From the NCBI RefSeq assembly GCF_017872975.1, contig NZ_JAGGJP010000006.1, positions 1-64,000 on the forward strand: a DNA stretch of 64,000 nt, written 5' to 3'. Shown here in pieces: positions 47,852 through 57,444 of this stretch. This DNA is from Rubellimicrobium aerolatum (GTDB lineage Bacteria > Pseudomonadota > Alphaproteobacteria > Rhodobacterales > Rhodobacteraceae). Numbering within the stretch: position 1 is the stretch's first letter; each line of letters begins with the position of its first letter. A program made the translations under genes and the position numbers. The notes under the pieces are model-generated. The model was not told the origin of the DNA. It saw nothing but the letters and a program-made list of their open reading frames with translations, and made no database searches.

Positions 47852-48633
47852 GCCAGCGCGGCGGCCAGGGCGTCGAGGGCGTCGTGCGCGGTGAGGTCGG
47901 CGCGGCAGGGCTGGACGGAGATCAGGCCGTCGAGGTTGGCCTCCACGTCGGTCCCCGCGCCGGTGCGGATGTCTTGGCGGCCACCCTTGACCCACAGGAA
48001 GCGGCGGCCCGAGGGAGCGACGTGCGGCTCCACCCCGTGCTGCTTGGTGCCCCGGAACCCCTGCCGCGAGGCGGCGACGCCCTTGACCTCGGCGGCGGCG
48101 ACGGGCGGGAAGTTGACGTTGTAGAAGAGGCGATACGGGCCGTCGTCCCAGGGGGCGCGGTCGAGGAGGAGGCGGACCACGGCCGCGCCGTGCCGGGCGG
48201 CAGCCTCGAACGGGTCGGCGAGGGCGGCGGTGCCCGGCCCCATGAACTGGGAGAGCGCGATGGCGGGGAGGCCCTGGAGCGCGGCCTCCATCGCGCCGCC
48301 GAGTGTGCCGGAATACATGGCGTTCTCGCCGGAGTTGTTGCCCCGGTTCACGCCGGACAGCACGAGGTCGGGGCGCGCGTCCACCAGCACGTCATGGAGA
48401 CCCGCCAGCACGCAGTCGGCGGGCGAGCCCTCGGCGGCGAAGCGGCGCTCGGACAGTTCCACGATCATGGTCGGGTGGGTGTAGCTGATGCAGTGGGCGA
48501 CGCCCGACTGCTCGAAGGCGGGGGCGACGGTCCAGACCTCGCCGGCGTCGCCCGCGATCTCGGTGGCGATGGCGTGGAGGATCGCGAGGCCGGGCGCGTT
48601 GATCCCGTCGTCGTTGGTGATGAGGATGCGCAT
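47848..48633 (-). CDS. surE: 5'/3'-nucleotidase SurE
   Basis: Metal-dependent phosphatase that releases nucleosides from 5' and 3' nucleotides. It has 261 residues. The catalytic start is [19 protein letters not shown] (metal-binding Asp pair), with [36 protein letters not shown] and [11 protein letters not shown] following. Length is standard. First gene of surE-pcm-nlpD. Confidence 0.96.
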   Translation of the reverse strand: MRILITNDDGINAPGLAILHAIATEIAGDAGEVWTVAPAFEQSGVAHCISYTHPTMIVELSERRFAAEGSPADCVLAGLHDVLVDARPDLVLSGVNRGNNSGENAMYSGTLGGAMEAALQGLPAIALSQFMGPGTAALADPFEAAARHGAAVVRLLLDRAPWDDGPYRLFYNVNFPPVAAAEVKGVAASRQGFRGTKQHGVEPHVAPSGRRFLWVKGGRQDIRTGAGTDVEANLDGLISVQPCRADLTAHDALDALAAALA

Positions 48634-48698
48634 GGAGCCCCCGGCAAGTGCCCGCCCCTCCTAGGGCAGGCGGCGGGCACGGGCAACCCAGGGAGGGG

Positions 48699-49337
48699 TC
48701 AGCCGAGGATGAGGGGGAGGAGGCGCGCGGCTTCCTCGGTGGGCGTGGCCAGCGCCGCGCGGTCCTCGCCGGGGAAGAAGCGGGCGCGGGTGCCGGTGGG
48801 CATGGGTCGCGGCTGGAGGATCAGGACGCGGGGGCCGATCCGTTCAGATTCGGCCTGCCAGGAGCGGGCCAGCGCGATCTGGGCGGCCTTGGTGGAGCCG
48901 TAGTGGCCGAAGAACCTCTCGCCGCCGCGCGGGTCGTCGAGGAAGACGGCGCGGCTGGCGGGCGCGAGGAGGGGGGAGAGGGTGCCGATCAGGTCGGCGG
49001 TGGCGCGGAGGTTGACGGCGATGGACTTGTCGAGATCCTTGGCGGCGAGGTGGCCGGCGGGAGCGAGGGGGCCGGCGTGGATCGCCGTGTGCACCCAGAG
49101 GTCGAGGGTGCCCCAGCGGTCGTGGATGGAGCGGGCGAGCTGGCGCATCGCGTCGGGAACCGTGATGTCCATGGGGGCGAGGGTGGCCTGCCCGCCCTGC
49201 GCCTGGATGGCGTCGTCGAGTTCCTCCAGCGCGCCCACCGTGCGGGCGACGGCGATGACGTGGTGCGTCGGCACGAGGGCCAATGCGAGGGCGTGGCCGA
49301 GCCCGCGCGAGGCGCCGGTGACGAGGGCTGTGGGCAT
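48699..49337 (-). CDS. Short-chain dehydrogenase/reductase family protein
   Basis: 212 residues. The Rossmann nucleotide motif ALVTGASRGLGHALALALV is at the N terminus, and a YxxxK pair is in HYGSTKAAQIALARSW. The catalytic Ser that normally lies 12-13 residues before the Tyr is not evident; the corresponding region reads FLDDPRGGERFFG. The enzyme may thus be atypical or inactive. Substrate unknown. It stands between surE and a small hypothetical on the same strand. Confidence 0.8.
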   Translation of the reverse strand: MPTALVTGASRGLGHALALALVPTHHVIAVARTVGALEELDDAIQAQGGQATLAPMDITVPDAMRQLARSIHDRWGTLDLWVHTAIHAGPLAPAGHLAAKDLDKSIAVNLRATADLIGTLSPLLAPASRAVFLDDPRGGERFFGHYGSTKAAQIALARSWQAESERIGPRVLILQPRPMPTGTRARFFPGEDRAALATPTEEAARLLPLILG

Positions 49338-49415
49338 CGGGCGGGCTCCGGGGCTGATGAGTCGGGCGGCCTTCTGCCCCGTCCGGGGCGGCCCCGCAAG
49401 GCGGAGGGTCCGTCC

Positions 49416-49784
49416 CTAGCTCGGCATCGTGAGGAGGACGACCTCTCTGCCGCGCCGCAGGCGCAGGCCACGTTCGTCGATGGCTATGACCTCGGCGCCG
49501 TCAACGGCCTGCCCTTCCGCGACCTTGACCACCGCGCCGGAGGCTAGGCGGACGAGGGCGGCGTTGCCCTGCGGCCCCTGGAGAAGGCCGATCAGCGCCG
49601 TGCGGTCGAGCGGCAGGGCGTCGCGGAGGGTGGCGTCGGATTCGGCGGCGGCCGGGATGTGGCCCTTCGACTTGGACACGAGGGGGTCGAGGTCGGCGGG
49701 TCGGGCGCGCGGACGCTCGGGCCCGAGGCCGTCGGGCCGCAGGTGCGGGCGCAGGCGCGCGAGGAGGTCCCAGGTGTCGGCCAT
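49416..49784 (-). CDS. Hypothetical protein with PilP-like C-terminal end
   Basis: 122 residues from the ATG at 49784 (MADTWDLLARLRPHLRPDG). The N-terminal half is Pro/Arg-rich and probably disordered. The C-terminal half, IGLLQGPQGNAALVRLASGAV then VKVAEGQAVDGAEVIAIDER and LRLRRGREVVLLTMP, resembles the beta-barrel domain of PilP/type II secretion GspC proteins. There is no signal peptide or membrane helix, so the link is only to the fold. Confidence 0.55.
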   Translation of the reverse strand: MADTWDLLARLRPHLRPDGLGPERPRARPADLDPLVSKSKGHIPAAAESDATLRDALPLDRTALIGLLQGPQGNAALVRLASGAVVKVAEGQAVDGAEVIAIDERGLRLRRGREVVLLTMPS

Positions 49785-49946
49785 GCCGGTCTCCGCCGTG
49801 GTGGAAGGCGGAGGGAATGGCATGGGCGCGGCGTTCGGGGAACGGCGTCGCAGCGGGAGGGGCGATCTCGGCGGATGCTTGCGAGGCGAAGGGCCGCGCA
49901 TCGGCGGAACCCAGCCCGTCGGGTGCGGCGCGTGGCCGCTCCCTCA

Positions 49947-51419
49947 TTATTCGGCGGCGGTCTTCATCTCGAAGCCCTGGTCGAGCATGTCGGCCGGGGC
50001 CACGGGGTAGTCGCCCGAGAAGCAGGCGTCGCAGTAGCGGGGGCTGAGTGGGTCGCGGCCCCCGGCCTCGCCCACGGCGCGATACAGGCCGTCGAGCGTG
50101 ATGAAGCGCAGCGAGTCGACGCCGAGGTGGCTCCGCATCTCCTCCTCGCTCATGTTCGCCGCCAGCAGCTTCTCGCGGTTGGGGGTGTCCACGCCGTAGA
50201 AGCAGGGCCAGGCGGTCGGCGGGGAGGCGATGCGGAAGTGGACCTCGCGGGCGCCGGCGTCGAGGACCATCTCCTTGATCTTGCGCGAGGTGGTGCCGCG
50301 CACGACCGAGTCGTCCACGAGGATCACTCGCTTGCCCTGGATCAGGGCCCGGTTGACGTTCAGCTTGAGCCGCACGCCCATGTTGCGGATCTGCTCGGTC
50401 GGCTCGATGAAGGTGCGGCCGACATACTGGTTGCGGATGATCCCCATGCCGAAGGGGATGCCCGAGGCCCGCGCGTAGCCGATGGCGGCGGGGGTGCCCG
50501 AGTCGGGGACGGGGCAGACGAGATCGGCGTCCACGGGCGCCTCTTGGGCCAGCTCGATCCCGATGGCCTCGCGCGTCTCGTAGACGGAGCGGCCGCCGAT
50601 GAGGGAGTCGGGGCGCGAGAAGTAGACGTGCTCGAAGATGCAGAAGCGGGGCTTGCGGGGGCGGAAGGGGAAGAAGCTTTCCAGGCCCTTGTCGGTGGAG
50701 ATGACGACCATCTCGCCCGGCTCCACCTCGCGCAGGAAGTCGGCGCCGACGATGTCGAGGGCGCAGGTCTCGGAGGCCAGGACCCAGCCGGAGCCGAGGC
50801 GGCCCACGACGAGGGGACGGATGCCCAGGGGATCGCGGACGCCGACGAGCTTGGTCCGGGTCATGGCGACGACGGAGAAGGCCCCCTCGACCTTCCGTAG
50901 GGCGTCCTCCATCCGGTCCACCAGCGTTCGGCCCATGGAGCGGGCCATGAGGTGGATGATGCATTCGGTGTCCGAGGAGGACTGGAAGATCGAGCCACGC
51001 TCGATCAGCTCGCGTCGCAGGGCGACGGCGTTGGTGATGTTGCCGTTGTGAGCGATGGCCGCGCCGCCGATGGCGAACTCGCCGAAGAAAGGCTGGACGT
51101 TGCGGATGACGGCGGGGCCCTTGTCGCCCGAGGTCGAGTAGCGGACATGGCCGATGCCGAGCGTGCCGGGCAGGGTGTCCATCACGTCGCGCGAGGTAAA
51201 GTTGTCGCGGACGTAGCCCATGCGGCGGGCCTGATGGAAGCCGCCTTCGGGGTCGTAGGTGACGATGCCGCCCGCCTCCTGCCCCCGGTGCTGGAGGGCG
51301 TGGAGGCCGAGGGCCACGAAGCTGGCCGCGTCCGTGACGCCGATGACGCCGAAGACGCCGCACTCCTCGCGCAGCTTGTCGTCGTCGAAGGGGTGGGCGT
51401 AGTGGACCTGTTCGGCCAT
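49947..51419 (-). CDS. purF: Amidophosphoribosyltransferase
   Basis: First committed step of purine synthesis: PRPP plus glutamine to phosphoribosylamine. It has 490 residues. After a short propeptide the nucleophilic Cys is in REECGVFGVIG (about residue 20). The glutaminase half has HALQHRGQEAGGI; the phosphoribosyl half has VILVDDSVVRGTTSRKI (about 361-377), the PRPP loop. It lies downstream of cvpA, as in many bacteria. Confidence 0.97.
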   Translation of the reverse strand: MAEQVHYAHPFDDDKLREECGVFGVIGVTDAASFVALGLHALQHRGQEAGGIVTYDPEGGFHQARRMGYVRDNFTSRDVMDTLPGTLGIGHVRYSTSGDKGPAVIRNVQPFFGEFAIGGAAIAHNGNITNAVALRRELIERGSIFQSSSDTECIIHLMARSMGRTLVDRMEDALRKVEGAFSVVAMTRTKLVGVRDPLGIRPLVVGRLGSGWVLASETCALDIVGADFLREVEPGEMVVISTDKGLESFFPFRPRKPRFCIFEHVYFSRPDSLIGGRSVYETREAIGIELAQEAPVDADLVCPVPDSGTPAAIGYARASGIPFGMGIIRNQYVGRTFIEPTEQIRNMGVRLKLNVNRALIQGKRVILVDDSVVRGTTSRKIKEMVLDAGAREVHFRIASPPTAWPCFYGVDTPNREKLLAANMSEEEMRSHLGVDSLRFITLDGLYRAVGEAGGRDPLSPRYCDACFSGDYPVAPADMLDQGFEMKTAAE

Positions 51420-51565
51420 GAGTTCGGGCTCCGTGGCGGCACGCTGGGCGCTGGCGCCCGGATAGCGGAATGGTCGGGGGGTGTCACGGGCCTGTAACGT
51501 GTCCAGCCGCCGCGTGCGAGGGGACGGGGCGTCGCAGCCCAGGGATCAGGCGGCCCGCCCGGCGA

Positions 51566-52138
51566 TCAGGCGGCTCCGCCGGTGGGCGCGGAGCAGGTGC
51601 TCACCAGTTGCTCGTATTGCCGCGTGACCCAGCCGAGCGCGGCCTCGGGGTCCTGCTCGGCGATCTGGCCGGTGAGGCGCGAGAAGACGGCGGCCGCGCG
51701 GCTGTCCTCGACCATCGGGATCGCCTGGGCCGAAAGGACGGTCTGGTAGACGAAGAAGGCCACGGCCACGAGGAGGACGCCGCGCGCGACGCCGAAGAGG
51801 AAGCCGAGCCCCTGGTCGAGGCCGCCCAGCGCCGACCGCTGCACCGCGCCCGAGAAGAGCGGCGTGAAGATGGAGAAGAGCACCAGCGCCACGGCGAAGA
51901 CGGCGGCGAAGGCGGCGATGACCGACAGCTCGCACGAGTCGCCGATGGCGTCGCCCACCACGGGGATCTGGCGCACCAGCGGCTGCACCTGGTCGGCGAA
52001 GATGAAGGCGAGGATCGTGGCGCCGATCCAGCCGGCGATGGCCAGCGCCTCGCGCACGAAGCCGCGCGAGTAGGCCAGGAGGGCCGAGACGACGATCACG
52101 ATCGCCACGATGCCGTCGATGATGGTGAAGCCTTGCAT
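51566..52138 (-). CDS. cvpA: CvpA family membrane protein
   Basis: 190 residues, four transmembrane helices (IVAIVIVVSALLAYSRGFVR, AIAGWIGATILAFIFADQV, VIAAFAAVFAVALVLFSIF, LFGVARGVLLVAVAFFVYQ). The start FTIIDGIVAIVIVVSALLAY and YSRGFVREALAIAGWIGA are the family signature. CvpA was first linked to colicin V production in E. coli; it appears in purF operons throughout Proteobacteria. It lies between radA and purF on the same strand. Confidence 0.92.
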   Translation of the reverse strand: MQGFTIIDGIVAIVIVVSALLAYSRGFVREALAIAGWIGATILAFIFADQVQPLVRQIPVVGDAIGDSCELSVIAAFAAVFAVALVLFSIFTPLFSGAVQRSALGGLDQGLGFLFGVARGVLLVAVAFFVYQTVLSAQAIPMVEDSRAAAVFSRLTGQIAEQDPEAALGWVTRQYEQLVSTCSAPTGGAA

Positions 52139-52156
52139 CGGTCCCCGTTTCCGCCG

Positions 52157-53512
52157 TCAGGTCTGGCCGATCTGGTCGGCCACGGCGGTCGCCAGGTCGG
52201 GCTTCTCCCGGAGGGTCAGCGCCGGCCCGGCCGCGCGCTTGGGCAGCACCGGCAGGATGGCGGTGGTGAAACCAAGTTTCTGCGCCTCCTTCAACCTGTT
52301 TTCGGTCTGGGAGACGGACCGGAGCGCGCCCGAGAGGCTGATCTCGCCGAAGACGACCGTCTGCGGGTCGAGCGGCCGCTGCGCCTGGGCGGAGACGAGG
52401 GCCATGGCCACGGCGAGGTCGGCGGCGGGTTCGCCGATCCGCAGGCCGCCGGCGACGTTGAGGTAGACGTCGAGTCCGGCGAAGCTGAGGCCCGCGCGGG
52501 CGTCGAGCACGGCGAGGATCATGGCGAGGCGGCCGCCGTCCCAGCCGACGACGCTGCGGCGCGTCTGGCCAGGGGCGGCGGGGGCGACGAGGGCCTGGAT
52601 CTCGCAGAGGATCGGGCGGGTCCCCTCGATGCCGGCGAAGACGACGGAACCGGGAACGGGCGTGCCCCGGTCGGCCAGGAACAGCGCCGAGGGGTTCTTG
52701 ACCTCGATCAGGCCCTTGCCGGTCATCTCGAAGACGCCGATCTCGTCCGCCGGACCGAAGCGGTTCTTGACGGCGCGCAGGATGCGGAACTGGTGGCCGC
52801 GGTCGCCCTCGAAGTAGAGGACCGTATCGACCATGTGCTCGATCACGCGGGGGCCGGCGATGGCGCCTTCCTTGGTGACGTGGCCGACCATGACGACGGC
52901 GATGCCGCGCCGCTTGGCGAAGGCGGTCAGCTCGTGCGCCGCCGCGCGGACCTGGGAAACGGAGCCGGGGGCCGATTCGACCGTGTCGAGCCACATGGTC
53001 TGGATCGAGTCGATGATGGCAAGCTGGGGCTGCTCGGCCTCCAGCGTCGCGAGGATGTCGCGGAGGTTGGTGTGGGCGGCCAGCTTCACCGGGCTCTCGG
53101 TCAGGCCGAGGCGCTGGGCGCGCATCTGGACCTGTCCGGCCGATTCCTCGCCCGTCACGTAGACGACCTTGAGGCCGTTGCGGGCGAAGCGGGCGGCGGC
53201 CTGGAGGAGGAGGGTGGATTTGCCGATGCCGGGATCGCCGCCGACGAGGATCGCGGAAGCCGGCACGAGGCCGCCGCCGAGGACGCGGTCGAGTTCCGCC
53301 ACGCCCGCCTCGGTGCGGGGGGGCGGCGGCTCTGCGGTGGCGAGGTCGGTGAGGGCAAGGCTCGCGCCGCGCTTGAGGGGCTTGCCGGGGCCGGTGGCCA
53401 GGGGCACCTCCTCGACGATGGTGTTCCAGGCCCCGCAGGCGTCGCAGCGGCCGGACCACTTGGATTGCGTGGCCCCGCAGACGGTGCAGGAGAAGATCGG
53501 CTCGCGTCCCAT
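52157..53512 (-). CDS. radA: DNA repair protein RadA
   Basis: RecA-like ATPase that helps branch migration in recombination, 451 residues. Zinc finger CTVCGATQSKWSGRCDACG (about residues 8-26), Walker A VGGDPGIGKSTLLLQ, the family KNRFGPADEIGVFEM and a C-terminal Lon-like domain (GLRIGEPAADLAVAMALVS) are all present. ATG at 53512 (MGREPIFSC) is preferred to a TTG seven codons upstream because the zinc finger follows directly. Confidence 0.96.
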   Translation of the reverse strand: MGREPIFSCTVCGATQSKWSGRCDACGAWNTIVEEVPLATGPGKPLKRGASLALTDLATAEPPPPRTEAGVAELDRVLGGGLVPASAILVGGDPGIGKSTLLLQAAARFARNGLKVVYVTGEESAGQVQMRAQRLGLTESPVKLAAHTNLRDILATLEAEQPQLAIIDSIQTMWLDTVESAPGSVSQVRAAAHELTAFAKRRGIAVVMVGHVTKEGAIAGPRVIEHMVDTVLYFEGDRGHQFRILRAVKNRFGPADEIGVFEMTGKGLIEVKNPSALFLADRGTPVPGSVVFAGIEGTRPILCEIQALVAPAAPGQTRRSVVGWDGGRLAMILAVLDARAGLSFAGLDVYLNVAGGLRIGEPAADLAVAMALVSAQAQRPLDPQTVVFGEISLSGALRSVSQTENRLKEAQKLGFTTAILPVLPKRAAGPALTLREKPDLATAVADQIGQT

Positions 53513-53578
53513 GATGGGCCCGATGTGGGCCAAGCGGGGCGGCGGCGCAAGCCGTGCCGCATCACGGGCGCGAGGGAT

Positions 53579-54364
53579 CTATTCGGCGGCCGGGAGCTGG
53601 CCCAGGGAGACGACGTTGCCGGCATGGGCGGCCGGGCCGTGCGACGCGGGCGCGGGGTCGCGGCGATAGCCCAGGGCCGGGAGGAGCGCCGCGAGCTGGC
53701 CGTCGAGCTGCTGGATCTGGGTGGTCACGGTGGCCTCGTCGAGCTCGACGCGGGCATTCCAGTCCATGATCTCGCGGCAGATGGCCATGGCCTCGGCGAT
53801 GCGCTTGCGCTGCGAGTCCACCTCCTGCTGGCGCTGGGCCAGCACGTCCTTGGCGCGCGTCACGCGCTCGTCGCTGTAGATCTCCGCGAGCTTATGGGAC
53901 TGCTGGGACATCTGGGCGGCGAGGGTCAGCACGTCGGCCTCCAGGAGCCGGAGGTCGGGGTGCTGGCGGAGGTGGTCGAGCCGTTCGCACACCTGGTCGA
54001 ACTGGGAGGCCATGGTGAAGGCGCCCTGCCGGTCGGCGGCATGGGCCACATGGTAGGCGCGGGCCACGTCCTCCATGGAGACGCGGAAGTCGCGGTGGCC
54101 GCGTTCGAGCGCGAGGACGCGGGAGGAGGCGGGCACGAAGGCGGCCATTAGCGCCAAGAGGAGGGTCAGGGCGACCTGCGCGATGGGGCCGGCCTGGGGC
54201 AGGGACTGGCCGCCGAGGGAAGCCTGGAGCTGGAGCCAGGGCAGGACGCCCAAGGCGGAGAGGAGCGTGAGGGCGGCCATCGCGAGGGCCGCCGCGACGA
54301 CCGCATGGAGGGCCGCCGCGTGGAGGATGCGCGCAAACGTCGCCGCCGTGGCGCGGACTTGCAT
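53579..54364 (-). CDS. Membrane protein with long coiled-coil domain
   Basis: 261 residues with two hydrophobic segments near the N terminus (AVVAAALAMAALTLLSALGV, IAQVALTLLLALMAAFVPA). The remaining 170 residues are helical and charged: MASQFDQVCERLDHLRQHPD, KDVLAQRQQEVDSQRKRIAE and IQQLDGQLAALLPALG are typical coiled-coil sequence. GGAAGG precedes the ATG at 54364; the frame is open for 35 codons more. No family recognised. It sits between radA and the mla remnant. Confidence 0.6.
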   Translation of the reverse strand: MQVRATAATFARILHAAALHAVVAAALAMAALTLLSALGVLPWLQLQASLGGQSLPQAGPIAQVALTLLLALMAAFVPASSRVLALERGHRDFRVSMEDVARAYHVAHAADRQGAFTMASQFDQVCERLDHLRQHPDLRLLEADVLTLAAQMSQQSHKLAEIYSDERVTRAKDVLAQRQQEVDSQRKRIAEAMAICREIMDWNARVELDEATVTTQIQQLDGQLAALLPALGYRRDPAPASHGPAAHAGNVVSLGQLPAAE

Positions 54365-54517
54365 CGACGCCTTCCTTTCGGGCCGGAGCCCCTTGATTTC
54401 CCCCACCAAACGCCGTGGGTCGGGAAGCCAATGGAGTCCCATGCGGGTCGGTTCCCCGCGCCCGGTCATCCTAGCACGGATCGCGTGGCGCGGGGATCAA
54501 ATCGTGGCCGTTCCGCC

Positions 54518-54901
54518 TCAGCGGAGCGTGGCGATCGGGCCTTCGGCGCGGCCGTGGGTAAAGTTCTCGATGTAGGGGGCGCCGCTGCGGGCGAGGTCGG
54601 CGGCGTGACCCGTCCAGCGAAAGCGCCCGCCGTGGAGGAGCGCCACGCGGTCGGCGACGGTTCGCACGGTGGTCATGTCGTGCGTGATGGTGATGGCGGT
54701 GGCGCCGAGGCCGGTCATGGCTTCGCGGATCAGGCGATTGATGACGCCCGCGAGGATCGGGTCGAGGCCCGCCGTGGGCTCGTCGAAGAGGATCGCGGCG
54801 GGGCTGGCGGCGATGGCGCGGGCCAGCGCCGCGCGCTTCTGCATCCCGCCCGAGAGCTCGGCCGGGGTAGGATTCGGAGGCGAAGCCTAGCCGCTGCACC
54901 G
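54518..54901 (-). pseudogene. mlaF: mlaF remnant (C-terminal half of ABC ATPase)
   Basis: Only the second half of the ATPase of the Mla phospholipid-trafficking ABC system remains: signature motif region SGGMQKRAALARAIAASP, Walker B AAILFDEPTAGLDPILAG and H-loop ITITHDMTTVRTVAD. Walker A and the first ~130 residues are missing. Just before the signature, at GGCCGGGG (54859-54866), an extra base puts the preceding piece (QRLGFASESYP) in another frame. Upstream sequence passes straight into the truncated mlaE, so a deletion has joined the two genes. Confidence 0.7.
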
Positions 54902-54908
54902 CCAGGAG

Positions 54909-55420
54909 TCAGCCGCCGGTCACGCCGATCACGTCGCCCACGCCGACGAGGAGCGGCACGGTGAGGAGGCCGGCGAGGACTCGGGGCAGGACCGGATGCT
55001 TCATCGGGTCGGTCGAGAGCGTCACCAAGGCGTCGATCCGCTCGGTCACCTTCATGGTCGCGATCTCGGCGGCGATGGAGGAGGTGACGCGGGCGGCGAT
55101 CATCCGGCCGACGAGGACGGGGCCCAGCTCGCGCACCATGCCGATGGCGACGATCTGGGGGACCACCTCCTCGGCCCCGAAGCGGTTGCCGCCGGCGTGG
55201 ATCTGGAGCGCGAGCGCGCCGCCGGTGAGGAGCGCAGCAAGGCCCACGACGGGGAGCGAGAGCCAGCCGATCTGAAGCAGCGCCGCCGCGATCTCGCGCC
55301 CGCGGAAGGGGGGCGCAGCGCATGGCTGAAGGTCCGGGCGGTGAGGATCGGGAAGCGGCCGAGGCCCGCGAGGAGGCCCAGCGCCCAGGCGTCGAGCCGG
55401 GCCAGGGCCGCGAGGATCAT
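54909..55420 (-). pseudogene. mlaE: mlaE remnant (permease, frameshifted and truncated)
   Basis: Permease of the Mla system. The start [21 protein letters not shown] at 55420 overlaps the end of alr. After HALRPP a run of six C (55308-55313 on the plus strand as G) breaks the frame; with one more base it would read FRGREIAAALLQIGWLSLPV and then the conserved GGNRFGAEEVVPQIVAIGMV, RELGPVLVGRMIAARVTSSI and AAEIATMKVTERIDALVTL. It stops at GVTGG, about 80 residues short of a full MlaE. Confidence 0.7.
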
Positions 55421-56463
55421 CCCCGATAGGCGCGGGCGTAGCGGGAGCCCAGCGAGGTCAGCACCTCGTAGCCGATGGTGCCCGCCGATTCGCCCAGGCG
55501 GTCGATGCCCTGCTTGGGGCCCAGGATTGTCAGGGCCTCGGGCGTCCCGTCGAGGTCGGTCACGTCCACGATCAGGAGGTCCATCGAGACGCGGCCCACG
55601 GCGGGGCAGGGCTTGTCGCCATTCCAGAGGGTGAGCCGGTGGCTGAGGCTGCGGAGGAGCCCGTCGGCGTAGCCCGCCGCCACGGTGGCGAGCCGCGAGG
55701 GCCGCTGCGCCTGCCAGGTGTTGCCGTAGCCCGCGACCTCGCCCTCCTGCAACTCGCGGACCTGGATCACGGGGAGGTCGAGCGCCACCACGGGTTGCGC
55801 GTGCTCGAAGGGGAGGCCGCCGTAGAGGCCGATGCCGGGGCGCACGAGGTCGAAATGGTAGTCGGGCCCGAGGAGGATGCCGCCCGTCGCCGAGAGCGAG
55901 CGCGGCACGTTCAGCCCGTCCGTCATCTGGCGGAAGAGGTCGAGCTGGTAGGGGTTCATCGGGTGGTCGGGCTCGTCCGCGCAGGCGAGGTGGCTCATCA
56001 GCAGGACGGGGGCCTGCGAGAGCGCGATCTCGGCCACGGCGGCCCATTCGGCCCACTCGAAGCCGAGGCGGTTCATGCCGGTGTCGAGCTGGAGGCCGAA
56101 GGGCTGCTCGGGCATCGATTCGAGGTGGCGGGTGAGCTGCTCCACGGAGTTGAGCATCGGCGTCAGGCCGCATTCGGCGAGGAGGCGGGCGTCGCCCTCC
56201 ATGTGGCCGCCGAGGACCAGGATCTCGGGCCCCGGACCCAGCGCGCGGCGGAGCGCGAAGCCTTCCTCGGCGTAGGCGACGAAGAAGCGCCGCGCCCCGG
56301 CCTCGGCCAGCGCGCGGGCCACGGGGCCGACGCCCAGGCCGTAGGCGTCGGCCTTGACGACCGGCGCGGCCTCGGTGCGCGCCAGGGAGGCCAGCGCCTT
56401 CCAGTTGGAGACGATGGCGGAGAGATCGATGGAGAGGCGGCCAGTTCCCATGGGCGGCGTCAT
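55417..56463 (-). CDS. alr: Alanine racemase
   Basis: PLP enzyme that supplies D-alanine for peptidoglycan, 348 residues. The PLP lysine is in [13 protein letters not shown] (about residue 34), the catalytic Tyr region in GYGNTWQAQ, and [11 protein letters not shown] plus [15 protein letters not shown] complete the signature. ATG at 56463 ([14 protein letters not shown]) is taken; an alternative ATG four codons in is equally near the conserved start. The frame is open 20 codons further upstream without homology-like sequence. Confidence 0.95.
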   Translation of the reverse strand: MTPPMGTGRLSIDLSAIVSNWKALASLARTEAAPVVKADAYGLGVGPVARALAEAGARRFFVAYAEEGFALRRALGPGPEILVLGGHMEGDARLLAECGLTPMLNSVEQLTRHLESMPEQPFGLQLDTGMNRLGFEWAEWAAVAEIALSQAPVLLMSHLACADEPDHPMNPYQLDLFRQMTDGLNVPRSLSATGGILLGPDYHFDLVRPGIGLYGGLPFEHAQPVVALDLPVIQVRELQEGEVAGYGNTWQAQRPSRLATVAAGYADGLLRSLSHRLTLWNGDKPCPAVGRVSMDLLIVDVTDLDGTPEALTILGPKQGIDRLGESAGTIGYEVLTSLGSRYARAYRG

Positions 56464-56609
56464 GGCAGGAGAGGCGCGGGGCGGCAAGGGGCGGCCCCGC
56501 GCCGGAAGGTTGCGGCGGGACAAATTGCCCGACGGCGGGGCGGGGTAGGAGCGGGGCGTGTTCCCTGATTGCCCACGCGGTCCCGAGAGGACCCCAGACG
56601 GAGACGACG

Positions 56610-57137
56610 ATGACCCCCAGGACCTTGGCCCTCGCGGGCGCCTTCCTTGCCACGCTCGCCGCTCCGGCGCTGGCGCACGTGAGCTTCGAGACTGCCGAGG
56701 CGGCGGCGGGCAGCACCTACAAGGGGGTCCTGCGCGTGGGGCACGGCTGCGACGGGGCGGCGACCACGGCGCTTCGCGTCCGCATCCCGGACGGGGTGGT
56801 CAACGTGAAGCCGATGCCCAAGCCGGGCTGGACCTTGGAGACGGTGGTCGGCTCCTACGCCGAGCCGGCGGTGCTGCACGGCGAGACGGTGACGGAGGGC
56901 GTGCGCGAGGTGGTCTGGAGCGGCGGCGCGCTGCCGGACGAGTGGTTCGACGAGTTCGTGATCCGCGCCGTGCTGCCCGAAGGGGAGACGGGGCGCCCGC
57001 TCTACTTCCCGGTCGTGCAGGAGTGCGGCGCGGCGTCGGTCGAGTGGACGGAGATCCCGGCCGAGGGGCAGGACGCGCACGACCTGGAGGAGCCCGCGCC
57101 GGTCGTCACGCTGACGGGCGCGGCGCATACGCACTGA
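56610..57137 (+). CDS. YcnI-like DUF1775 copper-binding exported protein
   Basis: 175 residues. The signal peptide ([16 protein letters not shown]) is followed at once by [12 protein letters not shown]: a mature N-terminal His as in YcnI proteins, which bind copper through that His. The domain continues [36 protein letters not shown] and [18 protein letters not shown]; the Trp after KPG matches the family. The C terminus is His-rich only at GAAHTH. It is divergent from alr. No copper-transport gene is adjacent. Confidence 0.82.
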   Translation: MTPRTLALAGAFLATLAAPALAHVSFETAEAAAGSTYKGVLRVGHGCDGAATTALRVRIPDGVVNVKPMPKPGWTLETVVGSYAEPAVLHGETVTEGVREVVWSGGALPDEWFDEFVIRAVLPEGETGRPLYFPVVQECGAASVEWTEIPAEGQDAHDLEEPAPVVTLTGAAHTH

Positions 57138-57154
57138 GGAGGGCGGGCCGGCGG

Positions 57155-57367
57155 TCAGACCCTCGGGTCGAGCGGGTCGAGGTCGGGGTCCACGCCCTGC
57201 TTGTCGCCTTCGCCCGCCTGGCCGGGAACCGTGTCGCGGGCGAGGTGGGCCGCCGAGGTGCCCTCGCCCACGTCCGGCAGCCCCGTCTTCAGGGTCTCGG
57301 ACGGCACGTCGGCGTTGACGATGCTCTGGCGTTGCTCCTGGGGCGGCGTGGTCGGGTCGGTGGATAT
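57155..57367 (-). CDS. Small acidic hypothetical protein, start uncertain
   Basis: About 70 residues reading STDPTTPPQEQRQSIVNADV, PSETLKTGLPDVGEGTSAAH and GDKQGVDPDLDPLDPRV. It is acidic and without hydrophobic segment, probably disordered. The best ribosome binding site (AGGAG) is followed eight bases later by ATA (57365-57367), not a normal start; a GTG lies 21 codons further in. The gene may be real with an unusual start, or the start may have mutated. No family recognised. Confidence 0.4.
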   Translation of the reverse strand: MSTDPTTPPQEQRQSIVNADVPSETLKTGLPDVGEGTSAAHLARDTVPGQAGEGDKQGVDPDLDPLDPRV

Positions 57368-57444
57368 GGGCGCGGCTCCTGCGTGGCGTCGATTCCGTCC
57401 CAACGGCGGGGCTGGCGGGAGCGTTCCGCAGGCTGCGCCGCGAC

